DNA of 64,000 nucleotides from Arthrobacter sp. Leaf69 (GTDB taxonomy: Bacteria; Actinomycetota; Actinomycetes; Actinomycetales; Micrococcaceae), in assembly GCF_001422645.1 (NCBI RefSeq), contig NZ_LMLR01000013.1:386656-450655 (forward strand). The letters are read 5' to 3'. Below the pieces are notes generated by a model. The model did no database searches, had not been told where the DNA came from, and saw nothing but the letters and a program-made list of their open reading frames with translations. Of the stretch, positions 52,904-64,000 are shown one piece after another (the stretch's first letter is position 1; every line of letters begins with the position of its first letter). The position numbers were made by a program, and so were the translations under genes.

Positions 52904-54308
52904 GTCCTACGATAGCAGTTCGCGAATTGTGGACCGGCTCCGGAAATGGATCGCGGCCGCCCCGCCCGGGGCCAGGCTGCCCTCCACCCGCTCATTGGTC
53001 GCCGAATATCAGGCAAGTCCCGTGACCGTCCAAAAGGCGCTCCGCACCCTCGCGGGCATGGGGCTGACCGAAAGCCGTCCCGGCGTCGGGACCTTCGTCC
53101 GGGCGGTCCGCACGGCGCGGCCCGCGGACTACGGCTGGCAGACGGCAGCGCTGCGTTCGCCCCAGGCGCCGCTGCGGCCTCCTTCCACTGCGATGCGGAC
53201 CACGGCGAACGATCTCATTGCCTTCCACTCGGGGTATCCGGACCGGGAGCTCCTGCCGGAGCGCCTGGTGCGGGGTGCGCTCACACGTGCCGCCCGTGGA
53301 GACGCGGCCGTGTCGCGTCCGCCGGCGGCGGGGCTGCCGGAGCTGCAGGCATGGTTTGCCCAGGAACTGAGGGCCTCCACCCCGGCCGGTGTCGCCCCGC
53401 CAACGCCGAGCGATGTCACGGTGCTGCCCGGGAGCCAGAGCGGACTCAGCTCCGTGTTCCGCGCCCTGGCCGGCAGCGGGCAGCCCCTGCTGATGGAATC
53501 CCCAACCTACTGGGGCGCCATCCTCGCCGCGGCCCAGGCCGGCGTCCATGTCATCCCTGTGCCGAGCGGGCCGGAAGGTCCGGACGCGGAAGAGCTGGAC
53601 AGGGCCTTCGGGGAGACCGGCGCGCGCCTGTTTTACGCGCAACCGAACTATGCCAATCCCACCGGAGCGCAGTGGTCCGCGCGGGTGGCCGAACAAGTGC
53701 TGGACGTGGTCCGGGCGCACGGCGCGTTCCTCGTCGAGGACGACTGGGCGCACGATTTCGGCATCACAACGTCGACCGCGCCCGTGGCGGCCCGCGACGA
53801 TTCCGGGCATGTCGTCTACCTGCGGTCGCTGACCAAGAGCGTTTCCCCGGGCATACGTGTCGCCGCAGTCATCGCCCGCGGCCCGGCGCGCGACCGGATT
53901 TTGGCCGACAGGGGAGCCGAATCGATGTATGTTAGCGGCGTGCTCCAGTCGGCAGCCCTCGACGTCGTGACGCAGCCTGCGTGGCAGACGCACCTCCGCG
54001 GTCTCCGCCACCAGCTCCATGCCCGGAGGGACCTTCTGGTCAGCAGCCTGGCTGAGTATGCCCCGCAGGCCCACATCGAACACATTCCGAGGGGAGGGTT
54101 GAATTTGTGGGCGCGCCTGCCTGACGGGACAAACCTCGAACAGCTCACCCGGGACTGCGAGGTGGCGGGGGTCATCGTCGCGCCGGGCACCGAGTGGTTC
54201 CCGGCCGAACCGGCAGGACCGTTCATCCGGCTCAACTACGCCGGACCCAACCCCGGCGCCTTCCGCGACGGCGCGCGCATCATCGGGGAGTCACTGAAAC
54301 GCCAGTAA
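52902..54308 (+). CDS. MocR-type (GntR/aminotransferase) transcriptional regulator
   Basis: A 468-residue regulator. Winged-helix GntR domain about residues 5-75 (PGARLPSTRSLVAEYQAS, VQKALRTLAGMGLTESRPG). Residues about 105-465 form a fold-I aminotransferase-like domain with NPTGAQWS and the PLP lysine in YLRSLTKSVSPGIRVA. MocR proteins sense PLP or an amino acid and control nearby genes. ATG 52902 overlaps the divergent EamA ATG by two bases, so it probably controls that transporter. The sequence upstream of 52902 to 52692 is antisense to the transporter. Confidence 0.92.
   Translation: MSYDSSSRIVDRLRKWIAAAPPGARLPSTRSLVAEYQASPVTVQKALRTLAGMGLTESRPGVGTFVRAVRTARPADYGWQTAALRSPQAPLRPPSTAMRTTANDLIAFHSGYPDRELLPERLVRGALTRAARGDAAVSRPPAAGLPELQAWFAQELRASTPAGVAPPTPSDVTVLPGSQSGLSSVFRALAGSGQPLLMESPTYWGAILAAAQAGVHVIPVPSGPEGPDAEELDRAFGETGARLFYAQPNYANPTGAQWSARVAEQVLDVVRAHGAFLVEDDWAHDFGITTSTAPVAARDDSGHVVYLRSLTKSVSPGIRVAAVIARGPARDRILADRGAESMYVSGVLQSAALDVVTQPAWQTHLRGLRHQLHARRDLLVSSLAEYAPQAHIEHIPRGGLNLWARLPDGTNLEQLTRDCEVAGVIVAPGTEWFPAEPAGPFIRLNYAGPNPGAFRDGARIIGESLKRQ
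52909..52914 (-). promoter_or_regulatory. Leaderless -10 element (TATCGT) for EamA gene
   Basis: TATCGT on the minus strand, five bases before the ATG at 52903. Together with 52888-52893 it makes two divergent, overlapping leaderless promoters. Confidence 0.5.
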
Positions 54309-54329
54309 CGCCGGCCAGGGTGCCGGGGA

Positions 54330-54335
54330 TAACCT
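54330..54335 (+). promoter_or_regulatory. Leaderless -10 element (TAACCT) of selO
   Basis: TAACCT on the plus strand, exactly six bases before the ATG at 54342. Confidence 0.5.
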
Positions 54336-54341
54336 TGTTGT

Positions 54342-55805
<1,464 letters not shown>

Positions 55806-55897
55806 CGGCTGCCGCGGGGCGAGTGACGCGCCGCGGACGGTGCAGCCGACCCGGAGGGCAACCTGTTCCGCGCCGACGTCGGCCAGGCCGATGTGGC

Positions 55898-55954
55898 CTG
55901 GTGTGCCTCGCCTACACCGAGGGCAACGTATTCTGCCTCCTCGCCCCACGCTGA
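55898..55954 (+). pseudogene. Possible VOC-domain 3' relic
   Basis: Nineteen codons ending AYTEGNVFCLLAPR and a stop, like the last strand of a VOC/glyoxalase protein. The matching upstream text (DPEGNLFRADV near 55850) is in another frame. Probably a decayed gene end. Confidence 0.3.
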
Positions 55955-56023
55955 CGAAGAGCCAGCGGCTCCTGAACGCGAGGCACGCCATGCAGGCGCG
56001 GGGGAGCCTGCATGGCGGGGGAG

Positions 56024-57055
<1,032 letters not shown>

Positions 57056-57059
<4 letters not shown>

Positions 57060-57967
57060 CCGCCACGCTGATTCTCGTTCTGGCCCTGTCCGTGCTCATC
57101 GGGCTGTCGCTCGGTGTGCTCGGCGGCGGCGGATCCATCCTCACCGTGCCGATCCTGGTCTACGTGGCCGGATTCGAAGCCAAGGAAGCCATCGCCGCGT
57201 CCCTGTTCGTGGTCGGGGTGACCTCGGCCGTCAGTGTCTTCAGCCACGCCCGCGCCGGACGAGTAATGTGGCGCACCGGCCTCCTGTTCGGCGCCGCCGG
57301 CATGGCCGGCGCCTTCGTGGGCGGACTCCTGGGCGGGCACATCCCCGGACAGATCCTCCTGATCGCGTTTGCCCTGATGATGGTCGCCACATCCATCGCC
57401 ATGATCCGCGGACGCAAGAAGAAGGATGAGGCGGCCATCGAGGCGCCCAAGCACACCGAACTGCCGCTGTTCCGGGTCCTGCTCGACGGGCTCGTCGTCG
57501 GCCTGGTCACCGGCCTGGTGGGCGCCGGCGGCGGATTCCTGGTAGTCCCTGCGCTGGCGCTGCTCGGCGGCCTGCCGATGGCAATCGCCGTCGGCACCTC
57601 CCTCGTTGTGATCGCCATGAAGTCGTTCGCCGGACTGGCGGGGTACCTCACCACAGTGGAGCTGGACTGGGGGATCACCCTGGCCGTTACGGCGGCCGCC
57701 ATCGTGGGCACCCTGATCGGGTCCAAGCTCGCCGGCCGCATTCCGGAAGCGGCCCTGCGCAAGGGCTTCGGCTGGTTCGTGCTGGTCATGGGGGCCTTCG
57801 TCCTCATCCAGCAGGCCCCCGTGGACCTGCGCGGACCCATCGCGCTGGCCGTCGTGGGCACCGCCGCAGTCGCGGCGGCCGTCTGCTGGCTGTTCGTCCG
57901 GTCCTGCCCGCTGCGCAAGTCCAACCGCGTCACCCAAAGCCGGGACGTCCAGCCCACTCCGGTCTGA
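57056..57967 (+). CDS. TauE/SafE-type sulfur-compound exporter/permease
   Basis: A 303-residue membrane protein of the TauE/SafE family with about eight helices, in two inverted halves (GLSLGVLGGGGSILTVPILVYVA and GLVTGLVGAGGGFLVVPALALLG). In sulfide operons such proteins are proposed to export sulfite or thiosulfate. ATG overlaps the rhodanese stop by four bases, so it is coupled to it. Confidence 0.92.
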
Positions 57968-58009
57968 CGGGACCCGCCCCCACCCACTCCTGAAACGAAA
58001 GGCATCACC

Positions 58010-58306
58010 ATGGCAGAAATCAGCATCACCGAAGCAGACCGGCGCCGGAACGAGGCGCAACTCCTGGACGTCCGCGAGGACTTCGAAGTTGCCGAAGGCA
58101 TAATCCCCGGCGCGCTCCACATCCCCATGGGCGAGCTGCAGGCCAGGCTGGCAGAACTGGACCCGAAAATTCCGGTCATCGCCATCTGCCGCAGCGGCAA
58201 CCGCAGCGCCCGCGTGGCGGATGCCCTGAACGGTGCCGGCTTCACCGCCGACACCATGGACGGCGGCATGATCGCTTGGACCCGTGCGGGCCTGCCGACC
58301 ACCTGA
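58010..58306 (+). CDS. Single-domain rhodanese
   Basis: A 98-residue rhodanese with active-site loop AICRSGNRSARVA (Cys about 64). It carries persulfide as a mobile sulfur carrier, e.g. from sulfide oxidation to an acceptor. ATG follows GAAAGG. It lies 42 bases after TauE/SafE and 54 bases before thioredoxin. Confidence 0.92.
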   Translation: MAEISITEADRRRNEAQLLDVREDFEVAEGIIPGALHIPMGELQARLAELDPKIPVIAICRSGNRSARVADALNGAGFTADTMDGGMIAWTRAGLPTT

Positions 58307-58360
58307 CCCGGCCCCAAAGCTGCAGTCCGCCAGAAGGCCTACAACCCGGAGGAATGGAAG

Positions 58361-58729
58361 TTGGACATGGCAACCATCGACATCACCGAAAAAACCCTCG
58401 CCGAAACGCTGGAAACGCACGACATCGTCCTGGTCGACTTCTGGGCGGGCTGGTGCGGCCCCTGCCGCATGTTCGCCCCCACCTATGAAGCGGCCTCGGC
58501 GAAGCACCCCGACGTCACCTTCGCGAAGGTGGACACCGAGGCCGAACAGGCCCTGGCGGTTGCCGCGGGAATCACCTCGATCCCCACGCTGATGGCCTTC
58601 CGTGACAAGACCCTGGTCTTCTCGCAGCCCGGCGCGCTCAACGCCGCTGGCCTGGAGCAGGTCATCGAGGGTGTCAAGAACCTGGACATGGCCAGTGTGC
58701 GGGCCCAGGCGGCGCAGCCGCAGGGCTGA
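58361..58729 (+). CDS. trxA: Thioredoxin
   Basis: A 122-residue thioredoxin with the redox site WAGWCGPCRMFAP (CGPC) and cis-Pro region GITSIPTLMAF. In this setting it probably reduces persulfides on the rhodaneses or on CstR. The start is TTG 58361, which is seven bases after GGAGGA, or ATG 58367 two codons later. Confidence 0.93.
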   Translation: MDMATIDITEKTLAETLETHDIVLVDFWAGWCGPCRMFAPTYEAASAKHPDVTFAKVDTEAEQALAVAAGITSIPTLMAFRDKTLVFSQPGALNAAGLEQVIEGVKNLDMASVRAQAAQPQG

Positions 58730-58792
58730 CCGCCGCGCCGGCTGAACCCCGGGAAGGGGCAACGGAACTCCGGGCGCAACCCATCTTGCTGT

Positions 58793-58808
58793 ATACCCCC
58801 CGGGGTAT
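58793..58808. promoter_or_regulatory. Perfect CstR-type operator before persulfide dioxygenase
   Basis: ATACCCC-CC-GGGGTAT, a perfect 7-bp inverted repeat. It is the best match in the window to the sites at 56319-56376 and sits 55 bases before the ATG of the dioxygenase-rhodanese gene, suggesting a second CstR-controlled promoter. Confidence 0.85.
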
Positions 58809-58862
58809 TATTATTGTTAGTAGTCGACGGGGTTGACCCCCACTCTTTACGAAGGAGAGCAC

Positions 58863-60272
58863 ATGCTTCTGGAACGCATTTATGACGAGGACCTCGCCCA
58901 GGCCAGCTACCTGATCGGCTGCCAGGCCAAGGGTGAAGCGGTGGTGGTGGACGGCCGCCGCGACATCGCTGTGTACCAGGCCCTGGCCGCGAAGAATGGC
59001 ATGAAGATCGTGGCGGTCACCGAGACCCACATCCACGCCGATTACCTCTCCGGCACGCGTGAGCTTGCCGCGGCCACCGGGGCGAAGATCTACGTTTCCG
59101 GTGAAGGTGGACCGGACTGGCAGTACGGATTCGACGGGGAGCGGTTGTTCGACGGCGACACGATCACCCTGGGTAACATCCTTATCAAGGCACTGCACAC
59201 CCCGGGACACACCCCGGAGCACCTGTCCTTCCTGGTGACCGACGGCGCGTTCAGCGACCAGGCAGGGTACCTGCTCTCGGGTGACTTCGTCTTCTCCGGC
59301 GACCTGGGCCGCCCGGACCTGCTGGATGAAGCCGCCGGTGGCGTGGACACCCGCTTCGTGGGGGCGAAGCAGCTCTTCGCCAGCCTGCGGGACAAATTCC
59401 TCACCCTGCCCGACTATGTCCAGGTCCACCCGGCCCACGGCGCCGGCAGCGCCTGCGGCAAGGCCCTGGGCGCGATCCCGTCCTCCACTGTCGGCTACGA
59501 GCGCCTCTACGCCTGGTGGGGCCCGTACCTGGCGGCCAACGATGAGCAGGGTTTCATCGATGAACTCCTCGACGGCCAGCCCGACGCGCACGCATACTTC
59601 GGCCGGATGAAGCGGGAAAACCGTGAGGGTCCGGCGGTCATGGGCGAACGCGCACCGCTGCAGGAACTGGACCTCAACACGGTTGCGCAGGACCTCGCTG
59701 CGGACAAGGTGACGTTCATCGACACCCGCCCCAACGACCAGGTCCACCAGGGCACCGTGACCGGTTCCCTTAACGTCCCGGCAGGGAAGTCCGTGGCGAG
59801 CTTCGGCGCCTGGGTGGTGAACCCGGAAACCGATCCGAACCCGCTGGTGCTGCTGGCTCCCGACCAGGACGCCGCGCAGGACATGTGGGACCACCTGGTC
59901 CGGGTCGGCATCGACAAGGTCGCCGGGTACGTCACCGGCTTCGAGGGCCTGCCCACGAGCACCCCGAAGCTCATCCAGCCCGAGGAGCTCGAGGGCTTCG
60001 ACGCCGCCATGATCCTGGACGTGCGGAACCGCACCGAACACTCCGCCGGTCACGTTCCGGGCTCCCACCAGCTCAGCGGCGGCCGCGTGATGTGGCACCT
60101 GGATGAGCTCCCGGCCGAAGGCACCATCGTGAGCTACTGCCAGAGCGGCGTGCGGAACTCGGTCGCGGCCAGCGCCCTGCGCCGCGCCGGCTACGACGTC
60201 GTCGAACTCGACGGCAGCTACGCCGCGTGGACCGCACGGCAGCAGGAACTGGATTCCGTTTCCGCCCGCTAA
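58863..60272 (+). CDS. Persulfide dioxygenase-rhodanese fusion (MBL fold)
   Basis: A 469-residue two-part enzyme. N-terminal metallo-beta-lactamase/ETHE1-type domain (about 1-240) that oxidises glutathione- or bacillithiol/mycothiol-type persulfide to sulfite. C-terminal two rhodanese-like regions (about 265-460), the last with a catalytic cysteine in IVSYCQSGVRNSVAASA. The metal motif reads THIHADYLSG, with tyrosine where most relatives have a second histidine. GDFVFSGDLGRPD supplies the further metal aspartate. Close counterparts are CstB-like fusions. ATG 58863 with GAAGGAGAG upstream. Confidence 0.9.
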   Translation: MLLERIYDEDLAQASYLIGCQAKGEAVVVDGRRDIAVYQALAAKNGMKIVAVTETHIHADYLSGTRELAAATGAKIYVSGEGGPDWQYGFDGERLFDGDTITLGNILIKALHTPGHTPEHLSFLVTDGAFSDQAGYLLSGDFVFSGDLGRPDLLDEAAGGVDTRFVGAKQLFASLRDKFLTLPDYVQVHPAHGAGSACGKALGAIPSSTVGYERLYAWWGPYLAANDEQGFIDELLDGQPDAHAYFGRMKRENREGPAVMGERAPLQELDLNTVAQDLAADKVTFIDTRPNDQVHQGTVTGSLNVPAGKSVASFGAWVVNPETDPNPLVLLAPDQDAAQDMWDHLVRVGIDKVAGYVTGFEGLPTSTPKLIQPEELEGFDAAMILDVRNRTEHSAGHVPGSHQLSGGRVMWHLDELPAEGTIVSYCQSGVRNSVAASALRRAGYDVVELDGSYAAWTARQQELDSVSAR

Positions 60273-60305
60273 CCCGCCCCACCGGCACTAACTGACCGAC
60301 ACCGC

Positions 60306-60338
60306 TGGCGGCGGCCCTGAACCCTAGGGCCGCCGCCA
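60306..60338 (+). terminator. Strong hairpin after persulfide dioxygenase
   Basis: A 13-bp perfect stem (arm TGGCGGCGGCCCT, partner AGGGCCGCCGCCA) around a 7-base loop. It starts 34 bases after the stop at 60272. No T-run follows, as is common in high-GC actinobacteria. It should reduce read-through into the MFS gene. Confidence 0.7.
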
Positions 60339-60366
60339 CCGTTCGTCCCCAACCATGTGGAGCAGC

Positions 60367-61650
60367 ATGACCTCCGGCAACACCAATTCACTGCAGCAGG
60401 GCCGCCGCGCCGGCATCACGCTGGGCCTGCGGCAGAACCTGGCCCAGTTCATGCTCCTCGTCGCCGTGAACGCCCTGGTCGGTGGCACCCTGGGCCAGGA
60501 ACGCACCGTCCTTCCGCTGCTGGCCGGGCAGGTCTTTCACCTTGACCTGTACACCTCGGCACTGACGTACGTCCTCGCCTTCGGCCTCGCCAAGGCCGCC
60601 ACCAACTACTTCGCCGGCACCCTGTCCGACCGCTTCGGCCGCAAACCCGTCCTCATAGCGGGCTGGCTCATAGCCCTGCCCGTGCCGCTGATGCTCATCT
60701 TCGGTCCCTCCTGGGGCTGGATCGTCGCCGCCAACGTGATCCTGGGCATCAGCCAGGGCCTCACCTGGTCCACCACCGTCGTGATGAAGATGGACCTGGT
60801 GGGCCCGTCCCGGCGGGGCCTGGCCATGGGCCTGAACGAGGCGGCCGGGTACCTGGGCGTGGCCGGAACCGCCCTCGCCACCGGCTACATTGCCGCCACC
60901 TACGGCCTGCGGCCCGGACCGTTCCTGCTCGGCGCGGCCTACATCGCACTGGGCCTCGGACTGTCGGTCTTCGCCGTGAAGGAAACCCAGGGCCACGCCC
61001 GGCTGGAAGCGGCCAACCACACGAACGCCCACGCCGACGCCCACGGACACTTGAGCAACCGTGAGATTTTCACCCTCACCAGCTTCCGGGATAAGTCACT
61101 GTCTTCGGTCAGCCAGGCCGGGATGGTCAACAACCTCAACGACGGACTGGCCTGGGGCCTCTTCCCGGTCCTCTTCGCTGCCGCCGGACTGACGATCGAA
61201 AAGATCGGCATCCTCGCCGCCGTCTACCCGGCCGTCTGGGGTGCCGCGCAGCTCGTCACCGGGGCGATGTCGGACAAATACGGCCGGAAATGGCTGATCG
61301 TCGGCGGCATGCTGGTCCAGGCCGCCGCCCTGGCGATGATCGCCGTCGGCGAGGACTTCGGGATCTGGCTCACGGCCGCTGCGCTCCTCGGTCTGGGCAC
61401 GGCCATGGTGTACCCCACCCTGCTGGCGGCGATCGGCGACGTCGCGCATCCGGAATGGCGCGCCCGCTCGGTCGGCATTTACCGGCTCTGGCGCGACGGC
61501 GGCTTCGCTGTCGGCGCGCTGCTCTCCGGGATCATCGCCGATGCGTACGGCATTCCGGCCGCCGTCGGAGTCGTCGCCGGACTGACGGCGTTGTCCGGAC
61601 TCCTTGTGGCCGTCCGCATGCGCGGCAAGGACCACCACCGCCTGGCCTGA
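60367..61650 (+). CDS. MFS transporter at the end of the sulfide locus
   Basis: A 427-residue twelve-helix permease with loop 2-3 motif GTLSDRFGRKPVLIAGW and a mid-loop rich in histidine (NHTNAHADAHGHL) between helices 6 and 7. A histidine-rich loop may bind metal or sense pH. It follows the persulfide dioxygenase on the same strand but after a strong hairpin. ATG 60367 has GGAG five bases upstream and is preferred to ATG 60355. Substrate unknown. Confidence 0.87.
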   Translation: MTSGNTNSLQQGRRAGITLGLRQNLAQFMLLVAVNALVGGTLGQERTVLPLLAGQVFHLDLYTSALTYVLAFGLAKAATNYFAGTLSDRFGRKPVLIAGWLIALPVPLMLIFGPSWGWIVAANVILGISQGLTWSTTVVMKMDLVGPSRRGLAMGLNEAAGYLGVAGTALATGYIAATYGLRPGPFLLGAAYIALGLGLSVFAVKETQGHARLEAANHTNAHADAHGHLSNREIFTLTSFRDKSLSSVSQAGMVNNLNDGLAWGLFPVLFAAAGLTIEKIGILAAVYPAVWGAAQLVTGAMSDKYGRKWLIVGGMLVQAAALAMIAVGEDFGIWLTAAALLGLGTAMVYPTLLAAIGDVAHPEWRARSVGIYRLWRDGGFAVGALLSGIIADAYGIPAAVGVVAGLTALSGLLVAVRMRGKDHHRLA

Positions 61651-61794
61651 CCTGGCGGAGGACCCCTCCGGAGCAGGCCATTGCAATCTCTAGTGGCAAG
61701 GTCCAATATCAAGTCAGCCCCGCGCCGTCCCCCTGAGGCAGGAGATCATGATGTCGGATTTTGCCAGCCTCGCAGCGGCATTGACGGGGGTCTG

Positions 61795-63364
61795 ATGGGC
61801 GGCACCAAGGACTCGGCCGGACTCGTTCCCGACGCCGTGGACCTCAGCGGTCTGACGGAGATACGGGTGCACGGCGTGGGCGGCACGCCGCCAGAGGCAC
61901 TCCTCGGCGACATGAAGCCGACCAGGGTCGCCGGGGACCGGATCGCAGGGTTCTACCGGACGGCGGACGCCCGCGGCCGGCACCGGGAGGCGTACTCCTG
62001 GGGCGGACTGACCTCGCACTCGCCGCTGCGGGTGCTGTGGACGCCGCTGCTGCCGTCGATGCTTGCCAATATGGCCGGCTGGATGGCGCGGCGCGCTGTG
62101 ATGTCCGGACCCGAGGAGGCGACGGCGGAGCCGACGACGTGGACCTTCCGCTGGTTTGCCCGGCTCGCCGCCCTCGCGCTGACGTTGAGCACCGCCATCA
62201 TGGTCACGATGCCCAGCCTGGATACGTTCGCCTACCAATGCCTGGGCCAGATCCAATGCCGCAGCCAGCTGTGGGGCATGCCCGTGCTGGACGTTCTGGC
62301 TCCCTTGGACCGGCCGGGACTCCGGCTGGCGGCAGGCACTATCGCGCCCGTTGCCATGGCGGTGCTCTTCTATGTCCTGGCGTCCCGTTCACGGACCAGC
62401 TACGAAGGCGTTGAACCACCGACCCAGGGGGCGGACCGGCCCGTGCCGTTCGGCCGCTGTGCCGCCGCGCAGGCGGGGGGATTGCGCAGCGCCGAGTTCT
62501 GGTCGGGGCGCCGCTGGCACCAGCACCTGTCGGACCTGCACCTGGCGGCAGGCATCGCGGTGGCAGCGGGGACCTTGGGCTGGTGTGTCTCCCAACTCGG
62601 CGGGGTCATGGAACTTGCCGATACATGGGCCCAGATCAGTGCCCGGACAGCCGCCGCCGTCTCCGCCGCCACACTGGTTGTTGTGATCGTGATGCTCGCT
62701 TTGGAGGAGGCTCACGCGGTCCCCTTTCGCGCCGCCGTCGTACACCGAGCGGGCGGTGCCGGAGCTGACGCGCCGGATCTGGAGGTTGCATGACAACCAG
62801 GGCCGGGTGGTGCTCACCGCGCACTCGCAAGGCAGCGTGGTGGCCGCGGCCGTGCTGGCCCGTGAGTCGGCCCGCCACGGGGAATAGGGCATTGGCCTTG
62901 TCACGCTCGGCTCCCCGTTGGCGAAGCTGTACCGGTGGGCCTTTCCCGCCCTGGTCAGCGATGCTCTCCTGCAGGGTTTCGCCCGCGGCACCGGGGGCCT
63001 GGGTGCTGTCCGATGGCGCAATGTCTACGCCGACACGGACTACATCGGCGGTCCGGTCGCCACGGCTCACTGGCCTGCGCCCAGCACCACGGATGTCCGC
63101 CTTGTCGACCCGTCAACGCACAAATATGTGTTCGCCCAGCCGTTGCCGCATGTCCTGAGCCATACGGGCTACTGGGTCGACGCACGGTTCTGGCAGGAAG
63201 TCGACGCTGTCTGCGACGACATCGCAGCGGACAGCGTGCCTGTCGAACGGCCCGAACCGCCCGCCGCTGAAGGGGCCGCACCCGGCGGCGTCCCGGACGA
63301 CGGCAGGAAAGCGGCGGTGGACACCATCGCACCGGACCCCACGGCGCCGGTCCAGTATCGGTAA
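61795..63364 (+). pseudogene. Broken membrane-bound lipase/esterase-like gene
   Basis: The first part (61795-about 62710) codes for EIRVHGVGGTPPEALLGD and three or four membrane helices. The rest continues in another frame with PPSYTERAVPEL and the nucleophile motif TAHSQGSVVAAA, then an in-frame TAG at 62885-62887, then VTLGSPLAKLYRWAFPA to the end. A frameshift, probably with loss of the middle (these proteins usually exceed 600 residues), plus the stop mean no full protein is made. Intact relatives are integral-membrane alpha/beta hydrolases. Confidence 0.8.
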
Positions 63365-63417
63365 GTGTCCGCCGGGCCGTGACGTCGCGGCGGCCCGGGG
63401 ACGCCAGCCCGACGACG

Positions 63418-64000
63418 TCAGGCCCGGGTTGACGCGCGGACCACCAGTTCCGGCGGGAAAACCACCTGGCGCGGAACGAACCCGGCCTCGGAGCTTGCCT
63501 CCCGCAGCAGCAACTCCAGGGCAGTCGAACCAATCAGGGCGCTGGGCTGCCGGATGGATGACAGGGGAACCACCGCAGCGGCAGCGAATTCAATATCGTC
63601 ATAGCCAATCAGCGCTATTTCGTCCGGCACCGGCACACCGCCCATCAGCATCAGGCCCTGCAGGACACCCACCGCGAGCAAATCGTTGGCCGCGAAGATC
63701 GCATCGGGCCGTTCAGCCGCGGGCCGGAGCCGGATGGCTTCTCCGGCGGCCCGGCCGGAGAGCACTGTCAGCGACTCTGTTGAGATGACTTCCAAGGTGG
63801 CATCGGGCGCGGTCTCCATGGCCTTCCGCGCTCCGGCGAGCCGGTCGGCCACCTGGCGAATACCTTCCGGTCCACCCACGAAGGCGATCCGTCGGCGTCC
63901 CGTGGACAGCAGGTGCGCGACAGCCATCTCGCCGCCGGCCAGATCATCCACGGCGACGGAGGAGAAGCTCGGGTTGTCTGCCTGCCGGTCGACGAGGACA
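63418..64000 (-). CDS. LacI-family transcriptional regulator, partial (3' part)
   Basis: Cut by the window's end, so only about 194 C-terminal residues are seen; the N-terminal helix-turn-helix lies beyond. The periplasmic-binding-like fold is clear: VDDLAGGEMAVAHLLSTGRRRIAFVGGP, PDAIFAANDLLAVGVLQGL, PDEIALIGYDDIEFA, and a C-terminal LLLREASS. LacI regulators repress sugar-use genes until a sugar binds. The target would be beyond the window. Confidence 0.92.
   Translation of the reverse strand, partial: VLVDRQADNPSFSSVAVDDLAGGEMAVAHLLSTGRRRIAFVGGPEGIRQVADRLAGARKAMETAPDATLEVISTESLTVLSGRAAGEAIRLRPAAERPDAIFAANDLLAVGVLQGLMLMGGVPVPDEIALIGYDDIEFAAAAVVPLSSIRQPSALIGSTALELLLREASSEAGFVPRQVVFPPELVVRASTRA

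Overview
The window is about 64 kb of high-GC DNA with the gene content and codon bias of an actinobacterium. The mix of genes (CstR-type sulfide operon with fused metallo-beta-lactamase/rhodanese, histidine phosphatase-DUF3090-SCO1664 triad, CYTH-CHAD protein, LGFP-repeat protein, leaderless TAnnnT-N6-ATG starts) best fits a soil Micrococcaceae member such as Arthrobacter or Pseudarthrobacter. That placement is an inference. No rRNA, intact tRNA or CRISPR array was found.

Region 1 (1-11.1 kb) is the most notable part: one tightly packed plus-strand operon of six genes, sbnA-like, a carrier-protein/membrane acyltransferase-like protein, a free-standing adenylation-thiolation NRPS, a TauD-type dioxygenase, sbnB-like, and a LuxE-type acyl-protein synthetase. 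SbnA plus SbnB make L-2,3-diaminopropionate (Dap). The second gene carries the three-fold membrane plus left-handed-beta-helix terminal region of poly-epsilon-lysine synthetase (Pls), but here three tandem, nearly identical thiolation domains precede it and the adenylation domain is on a separate protein. The simplest reading is a split Pls-type synthetase making a Dap-based, possibly hydroxylated or capped, poly- or oligo-amino acid.

Region 2 (11.1-14 kb) is a scar zone: two istB (IS21-family) 3' relics around an orphan gene, a tRNA-Leu-like 3' end, and two perfect TGTGGACA-N-TGTCCACA palindromes.

Region 3 (14-31 kb) is mixed chromosomal content: a C39-like lipoprotein, a quinone oxidoreductase, the phosphatase/DUF3090/SCO1664 triad, a lytic transglycosylase, a nucleoside deaminase, a CYTH-CHAD protein, an acyltransferase-3/cupin fusion, a DedA protein, a large secreted propeller/Ig/LGFP protein, and a thioredoxin-reductase-like flavoprotein divergent from an XRE-cupin regulator.

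Region 4 (32-51.9 kb) starts with a ClC-type channel fused to a YrhK-like membrane domain directly followed by glutamate decarboxylase, a probable acid-resistance pair. Then come a GH46 chitosanase without signal peptide, a P450, an AlkD-like protein, an APC permease, DUF2252, a K+ channel, an aquaporin, a stand-alone 5'-3' exonuclease, a beta-lactamase-fold hydrolase, a baeRF3-type eRF1-like protein, a ferritin with a histidine-rich tail, an MFS transporter and small enzymes.

Region 5 (52-64 kb) has a frameshifted EamA transporter whose start codon overlaps that of a divergent MocR regulator, then SelO, then a sulfide/persulfide detoxification locus: a CstR-like repressor divergent from rhodanese, TauE/SafE, rhodanese, thioredoxin, persulfide dioxygenase-rhodanese and an MFS transporter, with tandem ATACCC/GGGTAT operators. 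The window closes with a broken membrane lipase gene and the 3' part of a LacI-family regulator.
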